DNA of 32,532 nucleotides from Candidatus Cryptobacteroides intestinigallinarum (GTDB lineage Bacteria; Bacteroidota; Bacteroidia; Bacteroidales; UBA932), in assembly GCA_017694785.1 (NCBI GenBank), contig JADIMK010000086.1, positions 1 to 32,532 on the forward strand, in the 5' to 3' direction. The notes beneath the pieces were generated by a model. It was not told the DNA's origin. It did no database searches and saw nothing but the letters and a program-made list of their open reading frames with translations. The translations under genes and the position numbers were made by a program. This document shows positions 16,777 through 25,293 of this stretch, in pieces. Position 1 is the first letter of the stretch; each line of letters starts with the position of its first letter.

Positions 16777-17639
16777 GCCTTTCCTATAAGGATCATTGAA
16801 TGAGTAAGACCATCGGAACAGTTGTGCAGGAGCGCATACCGGCTGCCGCGACCGGACATCGAGACGGCCACCTCTGAAAGTATCCTTGCCGAGACTGTGC
16901 CCCACTCTCCATATAAGGCCCTGTATACTGAACCGTCTATGATCTCGACATCTGACTCAGGGACCCCATGTGAAGCAATGAAGCCGGACATGTGCACCCT
17001 GGTCTCTTCCTCTGACATGCTGCCTCTGAACACATCCACGCCATAAAGCAGTGCAAGCGGCCTGGCAGAAAGACAATCTGAAGATCTGTCAGAAAGCAGG
17101 AAGAAGCTTGCGCCTTCTCCGGGATGTCTTCCGTGACGGTAAAGGCCAAGACGTTCCTTCACAGTGACAGACGACGGTGTCATCTCATCAAAGGCCCCGG
17201 CAAGGACGTTACGGCGGCCCTCAGAGATCAGCATAAGTGCATCATAGAGCGCATTTTCAAAGGATGCAGTCCTGTGTACATAAGTCACATTGTACACCTT
17301 GATCCCCTTGAGCAGGGCAATCTGTGCTCCCACAGTATTGAACACCGACCGCATGAACGGGGTCGGATTCAGACCGGCTTCGTTACGTTCTGAGATTTCA
17401 GCCAGGAATTTCTCTGTATCCTCCAGACCTCCTAGACAAGTTGCTGTCACAATGGCTCCAATAGCGTCATTGGGGATGCCGTCGAGGCACAGCATGCCCG
17501 CAGCTACACCCATTCTCACCATTCGGCTCATGCGGCGGAGCATATTGGCATTGCCGATCAAGGCTGGCAGGCCAAGCTCCTTGAGCCTTGCAGCATCTAC
17601 AGTCTCTGTCCTTTCTATATATACCGGCTCCATAATCAT
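16773..17639 (-). CDS. Cysteine-less beta-ketoacyl synthase-like protein (chain-length-factor-like)
   Basis: The start at ATG 17639 overlaps the upstream ketosynthase stop as ATGA (MIMEPVYIERT...); 288 residues. It is shorter than a full ketosynthase and looks like the Ketoacyl-synt_2 type N-terminal lobe plus a reduced rest. The elbow that carries the nucleophile in true ketosynthases reads YVHRTASFENA (Thr124 where the neighbouring enzyme has Cys), and no HGTGT histidine motif is seen. It should therefore not condense by itself. Likely it pairs with the ketosynthase encoded just upstream, as the chain-length factor does in type II polyketide systems and as ketosynthase-like partners do in aryl polyene systems. 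The pairing is inferred from the coupled genes. Confidence 0.8.
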   Translation of the reverse strand: MIMEPVYIERTETVDAARLKELGLPALIGNANMLRRMSRMVRMGVAAGMLCLDGIPNDAIGAIVTATCLGGLEDTEKFLAEISERNEAGLNPTPFMRSVFNTVGAQIALLKGIKVYNVTYVHRTASFENALYDALMLISEGRRNVLAGAFDEMTPSSVTVKERLGLYRHGRHPGEGASFFLLSDRSSDCLSARPLALLYGVDVFRGSMSEEETRVHMSGFIASHGVPESDVEIIDGSVYRALYGEWGTVSARILSEVAVSMSGRGSRYALLHNCSDGLTHSMILIGKA

Positions 17640-18823
17640 CTGCATCTGGAAAATACCAATGTCGAATTGTTCCCGCCGAACCCGAATGAATTCGACACCA
17701 CATTGTCTATCTTCAGCCCGGTCTGCCACGAGAGCACAGGCACAAGGCCTGACTCCGGAATCGGGGATGAGAAATTCAGGTTCGGATATACGGTGCCTTC
17801 AGCAACAGACATCACTGAATACACGGCTTCAATACCTTCGGAAGCTCCCAAGGTGTGTCCTATGAAAGGCTTGACGGAGCTGAACATAGGCACCTTGTCG
17901 CCGAAAAGACGTCTAATGGCCATACTTTCTGAAAGGTCATTCTGCTGTGTTCCGGTGCCATGGACATTTATATAGCTGACTTCTCCAGGGCTGATTCCAG
18001 CCTGGGCGAGGGCCTCGGACATGGACATGAAGGCCCCGTCACCTTCCGGCGAGCTTCCTGTCTGGTGGAAGGCTTCGTTGACATTGGAGAAGCCGGTAAG
18101 CTCGCAGTACGGAGCCTTCCTGGCGGCTTTTTCTGACTGGAGGACAATATATCCTGCTCCTTCTCCCAGATTGAGACCGTTTCTTGTTGCATCCATCGGA
18201 CGGCAATGCTCCCTGTCAAGTATCATCAGGGAATTGAATCCGTTGAGGGTAAAGCGGCACAATGCGTCAGTACCTCCGGCTATCACAGTATCAAGCAGGC
18301 CGTGCCTGATGAGACGGGCACCCAGCATGATGGCATTCCCTGCAGAAGAACATGCTGTACTGACTGTAGTGACAAAGCCTCTTATCCCGAGAGCCTTTGC
18401 GATGAACTCCGTCGATGCACCGCAATCGTGCATCACGACATCTCTAAGGCGTCCGTGTCTGCTGTCCTGCATGAAGTCAGGATAGAAATCTTCAGTAAGG
18501 TCCATCCCGCCGGCTGAAGTCGCCGATATGAAGCCTGTCCTCGGGCCCGATGTGTCTGCTCCAGAATCCCTCATGGCCTCGGCAGCTGCCATGAGGCCCA
18601 GAAGCGCAGTCCTGGAGACAGTCCTGTCCATGGCAATCCCGAGAGCTGCCTTGAGGGAAGCATTGTCCATCTTCACCTCACCTGCAGGGTATCTGAGGGC
18701 GGTATGGAAGTGCATGACAGGTCCGATCCCGTGCATTCCATTACGCAGGGACTCAAGATTCTCCCGTACCGTTGTCCCGATGGCGGAAACGGCACCGGCT
18801 CCTGTCACCAGAATCTTCATCAT
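17636..18823 (-). CDS. Beta-ketoacyl-ACP synthase (FabF-like) of the aryl polyene operon
   Basis: This 395-residue protein has a complete ketosynthase triad: Cys158 in VSTACSSAGNA, His288 in NVHGTGTQQND and His323 in KPFIGHTLGAS. Length and the terminal NSFGFGGNNSTLVF block are normal for FabF-like enzymes. Two consecutive ATGs occur (18823 and 18820); the first overlaps the ACP stop as ATGA. The coupled downstream gene encodes a cysteine-less partner, so these two are the best candidates for the elongating ketosynthase pair that adds malonyl units to the aryl starter. Its product is reduced and dehydrated by the FabG-like and hotdog proteins of the same operon. Confidence 0.92.
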   Translation of the reverse strand: MMKILVTGAGAVSAIGTTVRENLESLRNGMHGIGPVMHFHTALRYPAGEVKMDNASLKAALGIAMDRTVSRTALLGLMAAAEAMRDSGADTSGPRTGFISATSAGGMDLTEDFYPDFMQDSRHGRLRDVVMHDCGASTEFIAKALGIRGFVTTVSTACSSAGNAIMLGARLIRHGLLDTVIAGGTDALCRFTLNGFNSLMILDREHCRPMDATRNGLNLGEGAGYIVLQSEKAARKAPYCELTGFSNVNEAFHQTGSSPEGDGAFMSMSEALAQAGISPGEVSYINVHGTGTQQNDLSESMAIRRLFGDKVPMFSSVKPFIGHTLGASEGIEAVYSVMSVAEGTVYPNLNFSSPIPESGLVPVLSWQTGLKIDNVVSNSFGFGGNNSTLVFSRCR

Positions 18824-19107
18824 TTGGTGTGTTTCCTGATATAATCTGCTATAGTAGCTATTGAATAGAAGATTTCCTTTCCATCCTTAGGGTTCTCCAC
18901 CTTGACACCGTAGTTGCGTTCAAGTATCAGTATGATCTCAAGTGCATCTATAGAATCAAGGCCGAGGCCGAACTCTCCGAAAAGCGGCATATTGTCATCT
19001 ATGTCCGCCGGAGTGATGTCCTCAAGGTTCAGGGCTTCAATAAGCTGTTTCTTCAGATTTTCATTAAGATTTTCCATATTGTCGTTTTTTTCCATTTCTA
19101 TAATCAT
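18820..19107 (-). CDS. Acyl carrier protein (first of two)
   Basis: This 95-residue ACP has the phosphopantetheine attachment site LGLDSIDALEI (Ser52), a helix I region rich in Asn/Glu, and the conserved ERNYGVKVEN stretch after helix II. ATGs at 19107, 19095 and 19077 are all in frame; the first was kept, but the normal ACP start would be near residue 5-11. It is coupled to the ketosynthase gene by an ATGA overlap. With the second ACP at 23775 it gives the pathway two carrier proteins, as in other aryl polyene systems, where one tends to hold the starter or elongating chain. Division of labour is not visible. Confidence 0.9.
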   Translation of the reverse strand: MIIEMEKNDNMENLNENLKKQLIEALNLEDITPADIDDNMPLFGEFGLGLDSIDALEIILILERNYGVKVENPKDGKEIFYSIATIADYIRKHTK

Positions 19108-19151
19108 TTGTCCTGTAATTCCGGATCTTGGGATCTTCTGGCCCGGGAATT

Positions 19152-20882
19152 TCAGATTCCGAGAAGTTCAAACCTCGCCGTATATTTCTCTCCCAGGAGC
19201 TCGCACCATCCGGTGATACAGTATCTCAGGCCGTTCCTGGAAAGTATCAGAGAGGCATAGCCCCGTAATTTTTCCGGATCGTCATTCCCGGATATGAAGA
19301 ATGTATTCTCTCCTTTGATCCTGTGCCTTATGCATATCTCTCCTGACACAACATTAGGGAGTGTATAGACAAAGACTGCCGGGCTGGCGCCGGATTCCCC
19401 ACCGTTCGCCTCCATTGTCTTCAGATGCTTCAGGTCCGAGTCCATCGAAGAGCTTGAATTGCAGAGCACCAGAGCCATCTCCTCGGGGGAGAACTCCAGG
19501 CCGTCAAGCAGTTCCTCACAGGTCAGATAACCCAGCTTGCAGAGATTGTCCATCTTGAAGAACTTCATGTACTGTGTACCGGAAGCATGGTATACCTCCC
19601 GGGCAAACTCCCCGAAAGCGGAGGATGCTGATGTGAAGACAGGCTTACCGTCACGCATTATCTTCCCGTCTGAGACAGACACAGTCCGAAGGATATGATA
19701 TCCTGATGCCGATGCATAGATGTTCCTGGCATCCGTATGGACAAACTCAGGAAGGCTCAGTACAATGGCTGCATTGCAGCCGCCGAATCCTGAGGCTGCC
19801 TTGACGCAATGTTTCATTGGCAGATGACGCGGTGCGGCTGACACGGAAAGCGGCATCGGCACCCCGAGCTCCGCAAATCCAGGAGTTCCCCAGAGCACTC
19901 CCCTCTTGAGCTGCTCTACGCTCATCACTGTCTCGATGATACCTGATGCACCCAGGGTATGGCCAAAATAAGGCTTCAGACTCTGGACAGGCACGTCGGA
20001 AAGTCCGGCAAGAGCAATCGCCTTGGACTCCATCTCATCATTATAGACGGTAGCCGTCCCGTGCATATTCAGGAAACTTATCTCTGAAGCTGCTACTCCT
20101 GCCTCGGACATGGCATTGCGCATCGCGAAATACAGTCCGTCCCCTGTCCTTGACGGGCCTGATATATGGTTGGCATCGTCACTTATTGCACCGCCTGAAA
20201 TGACAGTGGCGTCTTCGCATCTCTCGTCTGAAAGCAGGATCGCGCCGGCAGCCTCCCCCAGGTTGAGCCCATCCCTTGACTTGTCGTAAGGGCGGCAGAG
20301 CTCCTGGCTGAGAGATCTGAATGAAGCGAAACCGCTGACAATGAAGCGTGAAAGCACATCACAGCCAGCTGCGACAACTTTCCGGCAACGCCCGGAAAGA
20401 ATAAGCCGCCTGGCGACAATCAGAGCCGACACTCCTGATATGCAGGCATTTGATATCACACAGAAACGGTTTCCTGCCCCGAAGTGCGATACTACCCTTT
20501 CCCCCATCTTCCAAAGGTATGTCTTCTCATCCTGTGATTCCGCATCAGGGTCAAGAAGATCCACATTGCCCTTGGTAGACGAGAACACGATGAAAGTATC
20601 CGGTGAAGAAAGGTCTGTCCCGCTCTTGCGGACAAGGCCGTCAATCACGGCCGTCAGCAGCAGTTCCGCCTTGGGAAGAGCTCCATATCTCTTCTCCAGG
20701 GTACGGTACATCTCCTCCGCTATGACGGCTGCGGCAACCGGATGGTCGGACAGACGGCTGTCCTGCCTTACCTGAACTCCGCATATACCCTTGTCCAGAG
20801 CCAAGACGTTGGCCTCTGTCCCGTATCCGAGGGCACTGATCATTTCAGTCGCGGTGATATATGTATCTATTCTATTTTCCAT
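19152..20882 (-). CDS. Beta-ketoacyl-ACP synthase with a fused degenerate second ketosynthase lobe
   Basis: From ATG 20882 (MENRIDTYITATEM) the product has 576 residues, about 170 more than a FabF. Residues 1-380 are a complete ketosynthase: Cys147 in ISNACISGVSA, His274 in NMHGTATVYND, His308 in KPYFGHTLGAS. Residues about 385-576 form an extra domain that resembles the N-terminal lobe of ketosynthase-like proteins. The stretch EMALVLCNSSSSMDSDLKHL, then VFVYTLPNVVSGEICIRHRI and NTFFISG, parallels the corresponding region of the Cys-less protein at 16773-17639. No catalytic Cys-His set is seen in that second half. ATGs further upstream (20915, 20894) lie in the thioesterase gene, which overlaps by 16 nt even with the chosen start. 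Function: chain elongation or initiation, possibly self-paired. Confidence 0.85.
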   Translation of the reverse strand: MENRIDTYITATEMISALGYGTEANVLALDKGICGVQVRQDSRLSDHPVAAAVIAEEMYRTLEKRYGALPKAELLLTAVIDGLVRKSGTDLSSPDTFIVFSSTKGNVDLLDPDAESQDEKTYLWKMGERVVSHFGAGNRFCVISNACISGVSALIVARRLILSGRCRKVVAAGCDVLSRFIVSGFASFRSLSQELCRPYDKSRDGLNLGEAAGAILLSDERCEDATVISGGAISDDANHISGPSRTGDGLYFAMRNAMSEAGVAASEISFLNMHGTATVYNDEMESKAIALAGLSDVPVQSLKPYFGHTLGASGIIETVMSVEQLKRGVLWGTPGFAELGVPMPLSVSAAPRHLPMKHCVKAASGFGGCNAAIVLSLPEFVHTDARNIYASASGYHILRTVSVSDGKIMRDGKPVFTSASSAFGEFAREVYHASGTQYMKFFKMDNLCKLGYLTCEELLDGLEFSPEEMALVLCNSSSSMDSDLKHLKTMEANGGESGASPAVFVYTLPNVVSGEICIRHRIKGENTFFISGNDDPEKLRGYASLILSRNGLRYCITGWCELLGEKYTARFELLGI

Positions 20883-21310
20883 TTCCTTTTCCATTCCTGA
20901 TAGAATTCCGGACAAGTAAGCTGAAGCTCTCCGTTCCTGTCGACAAAGACCTGAACCGTGGACCCAGATGCCATCAGTTCATTGTCTGAAGTCCTGTAGA
21001 CAGCATATTCAAACAATATCTTGGCGGCATCACAATGGATATATCCTGTCTCGATGGTAATCTCTTCTCCGAAGACCAGCGACCTGCGGTATCTGCATGT
21101 CATCTCAACGACCGGAATCGTAAAGCCTTCGGACAGGACCTCTCTGTATGAAAGACCATACTGGCGTCCGAATGCCTCACGGCCGTCCTCAAAGAATTTG
21201 GCATAGTTGCCATGCCAGACGACACCCATGGCATCTGTCTCGCTGAAACGGATACGTGCCTCCGTCCTGCATACAAGAGCCGCCTTGTCCTTATGCCTTC
21301 TGAGTCTCAT
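20867..21310 (-). CDS. 4HBT-family acyl thioesterase (YbgC/FadM-like)
   Basis: This 147-residue single hotdog domain has the 4-hydroxybenzoyl-CoA thioesterase signature RFSETDAMGVVWHGNYAKFFE; Asp26 is the expected catalytic residue. Length is normal. In aryl polyene loci a thioesterase of this type releases or edits chains from the carrier protein. It overlaps the dehydratase gene upstream by 20 nt and the ketosynthase gene downstream by 16 nt, so the three are tightly coupled. It does not carry a signal sequence and should be cytoplasmic. The substrate is presumed to be the ACP- or CoA-bound aryl polyene acid. Confidence 0.88.
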   Translation of the reverse strand: MRLRRHKDKAALVCRTEARIRFSETDAMGVVWHGNYAKFFEDGREAFGRQYGLSYREVLSEGFTIPVVEMTCRYRRSLVFGEEITIETGYIHCDAAKILFEYAVYRTSDNELMASGSTVQVFVDRNGELQLTCPEFYQEWKRKWKIE

Positions 21311-21746
21311 CCTGTGTATAGATTTTCATGTTTCCTTCAGCTACGATATTTCCTCCGGCCCTGCACACGGCATGCACCAGACTCATGTTGAATATGTCAG
21401 CCACTACCTCGACTGAAGTCTCCAGAGTATCGCCTTCATGAGGAAGACAGCAGGAGAATGTCATATTCTCTATTGAGGCGATGAAGCCCACAGGGACAGC
21501 CCTGCCCTCTTTCATGCAGAGGTAACCTGCCCTCGCAGCAGCCGACTGGGCCATATGCTCTATGACTCCCGGAGCTATGAATACCCCGCCGAGGACGAAC
21601 ACATTGTCAGCTCTGACAGTGAGACCTGTCCACGACAGGCCGTCCACGTCAATGCCACGGAAAGCATCGACCATCGCCATCGGAGGACGCTGGGGAATGA
21701 GTGAAAGGACATCAGTCCCGGTGATATTTTCTACAGAAGCATTCAT
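21291..21746 (-). CDS. ApeP-like hotdog-fold 3-hydroxyacyl-ACP dehydratase
   Basis: The start at ATG 21746 overlaps the methyltransferase stop as ATGA and gives 151 residues. The opening LIPQRPPMAMVDAF parallels LPHRFPFLLVD of FabZ, with Gln19 in place of His. The later GVFIAPGVIEHMAQSAAA keeps the acidic residue (Glu63) of the EAMAQ motif but lacks the GHFP segment that carries the catalytic His in FabZ; a His (64) follows the Glu instead. This pattern fits the FabZ-like hotdog group (COG4706/ApeP type) seen in aryl polyene pathways. It should remove water from the 3-hydroxy intermediate to leave the conjugated double bond. It is the only dehydratase-like gene in the cluster. Confidence 0.8.
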   Translation of the reverse strand: MNASVENITGTDVLSLIPQRPPMAMVDAFRGIDVDGLSWTGLTVRADNVFVLGGVFIAPGVIEHMAQSAAARAGYLCMKEGRAVPVGFIASIENMTFSCCLPHEGDTLETSVEVVADIFNMSLVHAVCRAGGNIVAEGNMKIYTQDETQKA

Positions 21747-22813
21747 TTCGCTGATGGCATACATTCGATTATGGAATGGCCGAAGCCTATTCCGTCGTGG
21801 ACAGTCAGGATCTCAAGCCCGGCTTCCGCTATATATGAACTCAGGTCCTCAAGCGAGAACATCTTGCTGTTGCCGTTGGCCATCACTGTAAAATACAGAC
21901 TGATCTGGGTAAGGTCAAACGAAGCCGTAGCATACTTCTGCCTGTCCCACAAGGTCTCCATTATGAACAGTTTTCCGTTGTCGGGAAGTGAAGCTGCAGC
22001 TCTTCTGAGGATGCTCACTACCTGCTCCGATGAGAAGCAGTCCAGGAACTGGCTCATCCACACGATATCATAGCCCTCTGGAAAGGCTGTAGACTCTTCA
22101 AGCAGGTCTGCAGGAATTCCATGAATACGGTCTGCACCTGGCGCAGACTTTATGTTCTCAGACATAAGAGCCAGCTGCTGAGGAAGATCCATGACAGTCA
22201 CCTCTACATCAGGATCATATGCTACACACCTGAGAGCCCATATGCCGGTATTGCCGCCGACATCAAGCAGCCTGCGGGGTCTGCCGGCAAATACAATTCC
22301 GAGAGCCGTTTCGAATGATGAGTCAGAATAGAAATGGTCAAAGTCGAACCAGCTTGTCCTTGCCGGCTCTCCGAGGCTGGAAAGTCCCTGATAGATGGTA
22401 GGCCAGTCCCCAAGTTCCTTGAGTCCTGCAGGACGACCTTCCTTTATGGCCTCTTCCAGCCAGAAGAATCCCCTGTAGTTGATGTCCTGGTTGAAAGCCA
22501 TATTAACTTTCACCATCGGATCGCTTATAAGGAACCATCCTGTCTTGGACAACAGGTAGCCGCTATCCCTCCTGATGACAGTACCGGCTGTAACAGAAGC
22601 CTCCAGCAGGACCTTGGCCCCGTATTCCGATATGCCGGCATGGGCCGCAACCTCTTCCAGCGTATGGCTCTCAGACTTGAGGAAGGAAAATATCCCCAGT
22701 CCGGTCATCACCCTGGCTACCTGGAACACGATGGCGCCACACGCAATGAAATGGGCATTCCACTGGGCCTGTGCTGCACTGACGGCATGCTTGTCATTCT
22801 GTTTCGGTTTCAT
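21743..22813 (-). CDS. SAM-dependent methyltransferase, O-methyltransferase type with winged-helix N-terminus
   Basis: In this 356-residue protein, residues about 25-100 form a winged-helix dimerisation region like that of plant and polyketide O-methyltransferases (TLEEVAAHAGISEYGAKVLLEA). The SAM-binding motif is RLLDVGGNTGIWAL (181-194), followed by VTVMDLPQQ and DIVWMSQFLDCF. Family members methylate phenolic hydroxyls, so it may methylate the ring hydroxyl of the aryl head. It differs from the methyltransferase fused to the exporter, so the pathway encodes two. ATGA overlaps join it to the acyltransferase gene upstream and the dehydratase gene downstream. Confidence 0.85.
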   Translation of the reverse strand: MKPKQNDKHAVSAAQAQWNAHFIACGAIVFQVARVMTGLGIFSFLKSESHTLEEVAAHAGISEYGAKVLLEASVTAGTVIRRDSGYLLSKTGWFLISDPMVKVNMAFNQDINYRGFFWLEEAIKEGRPAGLKELGDWPTIYQGLSSLGEPARTSWFDFDHFYSDSSFETALGIVFAGRPRRLLDVGGNTGIWALRCVAYDPDVEVTVMDLPQQLALMSENIKSAPGADRIHGIPADLLEESTAFPEGYDIVWMSQFLDCFSSEQVVSILRRAAASLPDNGKLFIMETLWDRQKYATASFDLTQISLYFTVMANGNSKMFSLEDLSSYIAEAGLEILTVHDGIGFGHSIIECMPSAK

Positions 22814-23742
22814 TTGTCTAGTGTCTGTTTAGGTTTAGGTGTATCTGCATGTCCACCGGTGTCCGGCTTCCAGAAATCATAGTAGTTGAACCACTGCTCC
22901 GGATACTTTTCCAGGATTTCGTCCAGGATCGCGGTATATCGTTCCAGAAGATATTCCGGGGAGACTTTGCTTTCTCCATCCGCAATTACAGAGAAGCGGA
23001 AAGTGTATTCCATGCCTTTCTCCCGCATTGCGACATAGAATATGACCGGTGTCCTCAGTCTGGAAGCGAGTATGAACGGTCCCAACGGAAACAGAGCCTT
23101 CTTCCCCAGCAGGGTTCCTCCGATGGTCTTCTCGGATTCAGTGTACCTGTCTCCCTGGAAGCATACATATTCTCCTCTGCGGAGAGCCTCCGTTATCATG
23201 AAAATATGGGCAAGGCTGTCAGCATTGACAGGTATTATCTTGTAGTCGTGCGGCATCGCGTTTGATTCCAGCATTTCCTTTATCTTCTGATGTTCATTGT
23301 CGAACATCACTATGTTGAGCTTGCTGCCGTATCGGTCAAAGAAAGGCGCGCCTATCTCCCAGTTCCCCACATGGGCCCCGAGCATTATCACACCTTTGCC
23401 GCTGTCCAGGATCCGGCTTGCCTCATCGAAATTCTCAAACGCGAAACTGTACTTTCCGGACATTCCGCCATTGATCGCTATCTTGTCTATGAGGATCTTG
23501 CCGAGCATGAAGAAATTCCGGAACACCATCTTCCATGAAGCTCCTCTGCCTGCACCGGGAAGATTCCTCGCATACGACCTGATGGCCTTTGTCGCCTTAG
23601 GCGCAAAAAGCACGAAATAAGGCACGACAAGATAAAGGAATGCATATGAAACCCTTATTCCCGCAGTACGGATCAGCCAGATGAAGAACCTGTAGCCGAA
23701 TGTACCGCCTCTGGTCTGCCCTTTCCATCCAGATGATGCCAT
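22810..23742 (-). CDS. LpxL/HtrB-like lysophospholipid/lipid A acyltransferase
   Basis: This 310-residue protein has an N-terminal hydrophobic segment (about 15-48) that anchors it to the inner membrane, and the LpxL-type catalytic motif AHVGNWE (His124, Glu129). Further family blocks are CFQGDRYTESEKTIGG, LFPLGPFILASRL and the C-terminal YPEQWFNYYDFW. Such enzymes move an acyl chain from ACP to a glycolipid. In aryl polyene operons they are thought to attach the polyenoyl or a fatty acyl chain to the lipid carrier. It is not likely the housekeeping lipid A enzyme because it sits between an ACP gene (32 nt gap) and a coupled methyltransferase gene. Confidence 0.88.
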   Translation of the reverse strand: MASSGWKGQTRGGTFGYRFFIWLIRTAGIRVSYAFLYLVVPYFVLFAPKATKAIRSYARNLPGAGRGASWKMVFRNFFMLGKILIDKIAINGGMSGKYSFAFENFDEASRILDSGKGVIMLGAHVGNWEIGAPFFDRYGSKLNIVMFDNEHQKIKEMLESNAMPHDYKIIPVNADSLAHIFMITEALRRGEYVCFQGDRYTESEKTIGGTLLGKKALFPLGPFILASRLRTPVIFYVAMREKGMEYTFRFSVIADGESKVSPEYLLERYTAILDEILEKYPEQWFNYYDFWKPDTGGHADTPKPKQTLDK

Positions 23743-23774
23743 AGTCCAGCCTTAACAATAAACGGAATGGGCCG

Positions 23775-24020
23775 TCATTTCTGCATCCTTGAAAGGATCA
23801 TGTCGTAAAGGTCCTGGAAAGTCTTTACTCCGGAGAAGTCAGCAGCTGTCACCTTGAATCCGAAATTCTTCTCTATCAGCACGACCATGTCCACAAAGTC
23901 GAGGCTGTCCATTTCAAGTGTCTGGACCATTGGTGCATCAGGAGTGATCTCATCTATGTCTACTTCAAACCCCTCGGCAAGTGCTTCCCTGATCTTCTTT
24001 ATTATATCTTCTTTTTCCAT
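23775..24020 (-). CDS. Acyl carrier protein (second of two)
   Basis: This 81-residue ACP has attachment site LEMDSLDFVDMVVLIE (Ser39) and the conserved KNFGFKVTAADF after helix II. Length is normal for a free-standing carrier. It lies 7 nt after the FabF-like gene stop and 32 nt before the acyltransferase gene, which suggests it hands its chain to that acyltransferase or accepts the starter. It differs clearly from the first ACP (Ser-Leu instead of Ser-Ile after the Asp). Confidence 0.92.
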   Translation of the reverse strand: MEKEDIIKKIREALAEGFEVDIDEITPDAPMVQTLEMDSLDFVDMVVLIEKNFGFKVTAADFSGVKTFQDLYDMILSRMQK

Positions 24021-24027
24021 ATGTTTC

Positions 24028-25251
24028 TTACTTTTTGAGTTTCCTTACTATAAGTGTTGAATTGGTACCTCCGAACCCGAATGAGTTCGACAGGAATGTA
24101 TCGAATTCCATATCCACCCTCTCTGCCGGAATACGCAGGGCGGCAGAAGCCTCGTCTGGCTCCTCGAAATTTATGTTCGGAGCAATGAAGCCATTGTTCA
24201 TCATAAGGACCGAATATATCACTTCACTGGCTCCTGCCATCCACATCTCATGTCCTGTCATGGATTTCGTCGATGCCACATAAGGCTTCAGGTCACCGAA
24301 CACCTGAGCTATGGCCTTTGCTTCATTGAGATCGCCCACAGGAGTTGATGTGGCATGGGCATTCACATAAGCGATCCTGTCCAGAGGCACTCCTGCGTCC
24401 CTTGATGCCATTTCGATCGAACGTTTCGGCCCGTCCACGTTAGGGACTGATATATGCTCTCCATTTGATGAGAACCCGTAGCCTACGACCTCGGCGAGGA
24501 TAGGAGCTCCTCTCCTTACAGCCGACTCATAGCTTTCAAGCACGAGGCTTGCGGCTCCTCCGCTCGGCACAAGTCCGTCCCTGTTCCTGTCAAACGGCCT
24601 TGAAGCCCTCTGAGGGTCGTCCATTCTCTTTGAGAAGGCTCCCAGCCCGTCAAAACTTCCCACTGCATAAGGATTCACCTCCTGTGCTCCTCCGCACAAT
24701 ATGCAGTCCTGAAGTCCAGAACGTATCATGAGATAAGCTATCCCGATGGCATGAGATCCGCTGGCACAGGCGCCTGAGACAGTGAAATTTATGCCTTTGA
24801 GATGGAAGATGACGGAAAGGTTCATCGACACGGTCGAATTCATAGACTGGAAAATGGCCCCGGACCCGACCATGGCTGTATCTTTCTCCGCCCGGATTAT
24901 GTCAACCGATCTTACCACAGACTCTGCACTGCAGTCATTTCCGTAAAGTATCCCTACTTCATTGGACAGAAGAAACTGATCATCTATACCGGCCTGGGCA
25001 AAAGCCTCAAGAGTTGCCATGTAGGCATATTCACCCTGTTCCGGCAGACTGTTGCGTTTCTTGCGGTCAAGCAGGCCCTTCAGAACAGGACGTTCCACTA
25101 TACCGGTAAGAGATGAGGCAAAGCCCATCTCCGTCCTCTTCGGGTCAATCCCTATCCCTGACTTCCCTTCATACAGGGAGGCAAGCACTTCCTCCTTGTT
25201 TCTGCCGATGCAGGACCATATCCCCATACCGGTTATTACAACTCTTCTCAT
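24028..25251 (-). CDS. Beta-ketoacyl-ACP synthase (FabF/FabB-like)
   Basis: The start at ATG 25251 gives MRRVVITGMG, the standard FabF beginning; ATG 25260 adds three residues and the 25284 form adds eleven that look non-coding. The 407-residue enzyme has Cys162 in TVSGACASGSHAIG, a His in NAHATSTPVGDLNE and a second His in KSMTGHEMWMAGAS. FabF normally reads GH.LGAAG at the last motif, so this enzyme differs near the active site. The terminal NSFGFGGTNSTLIV is typical. It is the ketosynthase gene nearest the ammonia-lyase and may carry out the first condensation with the aryl starter. It follows FabG by a gap of about 42 nt and precedes the ACP gene by 7 nt. Confidence 0.92.
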   Translation of the reverse strand: MRRVVITGMGIWSCIGRNKEEVLASLYEGKSGIGIDPKRTEMGFASSLTGIVERPVLKGLLDRKKRNSLPEQGEYAYMATLEAFAQAGIDDQFLLSNEVGILYGNDCSAESVVRSVDIIRAEKDTAMVGSGAIFQSMNSTVSMNLSVIFHLKGINFTVSGACASGSHAIGIAYLMIRSGLQDCILCGGAQEVNPYAVGSFDGLGAFSKRMDDPQRASRPFDRNRDGLVPSGGAASLVLESYESAVRRGAPILAEVVGYGFSSNGEHISVPNVDGPKRSIEMASRDAGVPLDRIAYVNAHATSTPVGDLNEAKAIAQVFGDLKPYVASTKSMTGHEMWMAGASEVIYSVLMMNNGFIAPNINFEEPDEASAALRIPAERVDMEFDTFLSNSFGFGGTNSTLIVRKLKK

Positions 25252-25293
25252 TCTATCCATACCAAATATAAATACCTGGTCCAATGATATAAT

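Noticed and set aside
15967..16803. 278-residue + strand open frame opposite the deacetylase
   Set aside because: The - strand reading has all NodB motifs and ATGA coupling; the + strand product is rich in Cys/Arg/His with no known pattern.
16777..16905. Longer start for the deacetylase at 16905
   Set aside because: It would overlap the ketosynthase-like gene by more than 130 nt; ATG 16776 gives a membrane-anchor N-terminus and an ATGA overlap.
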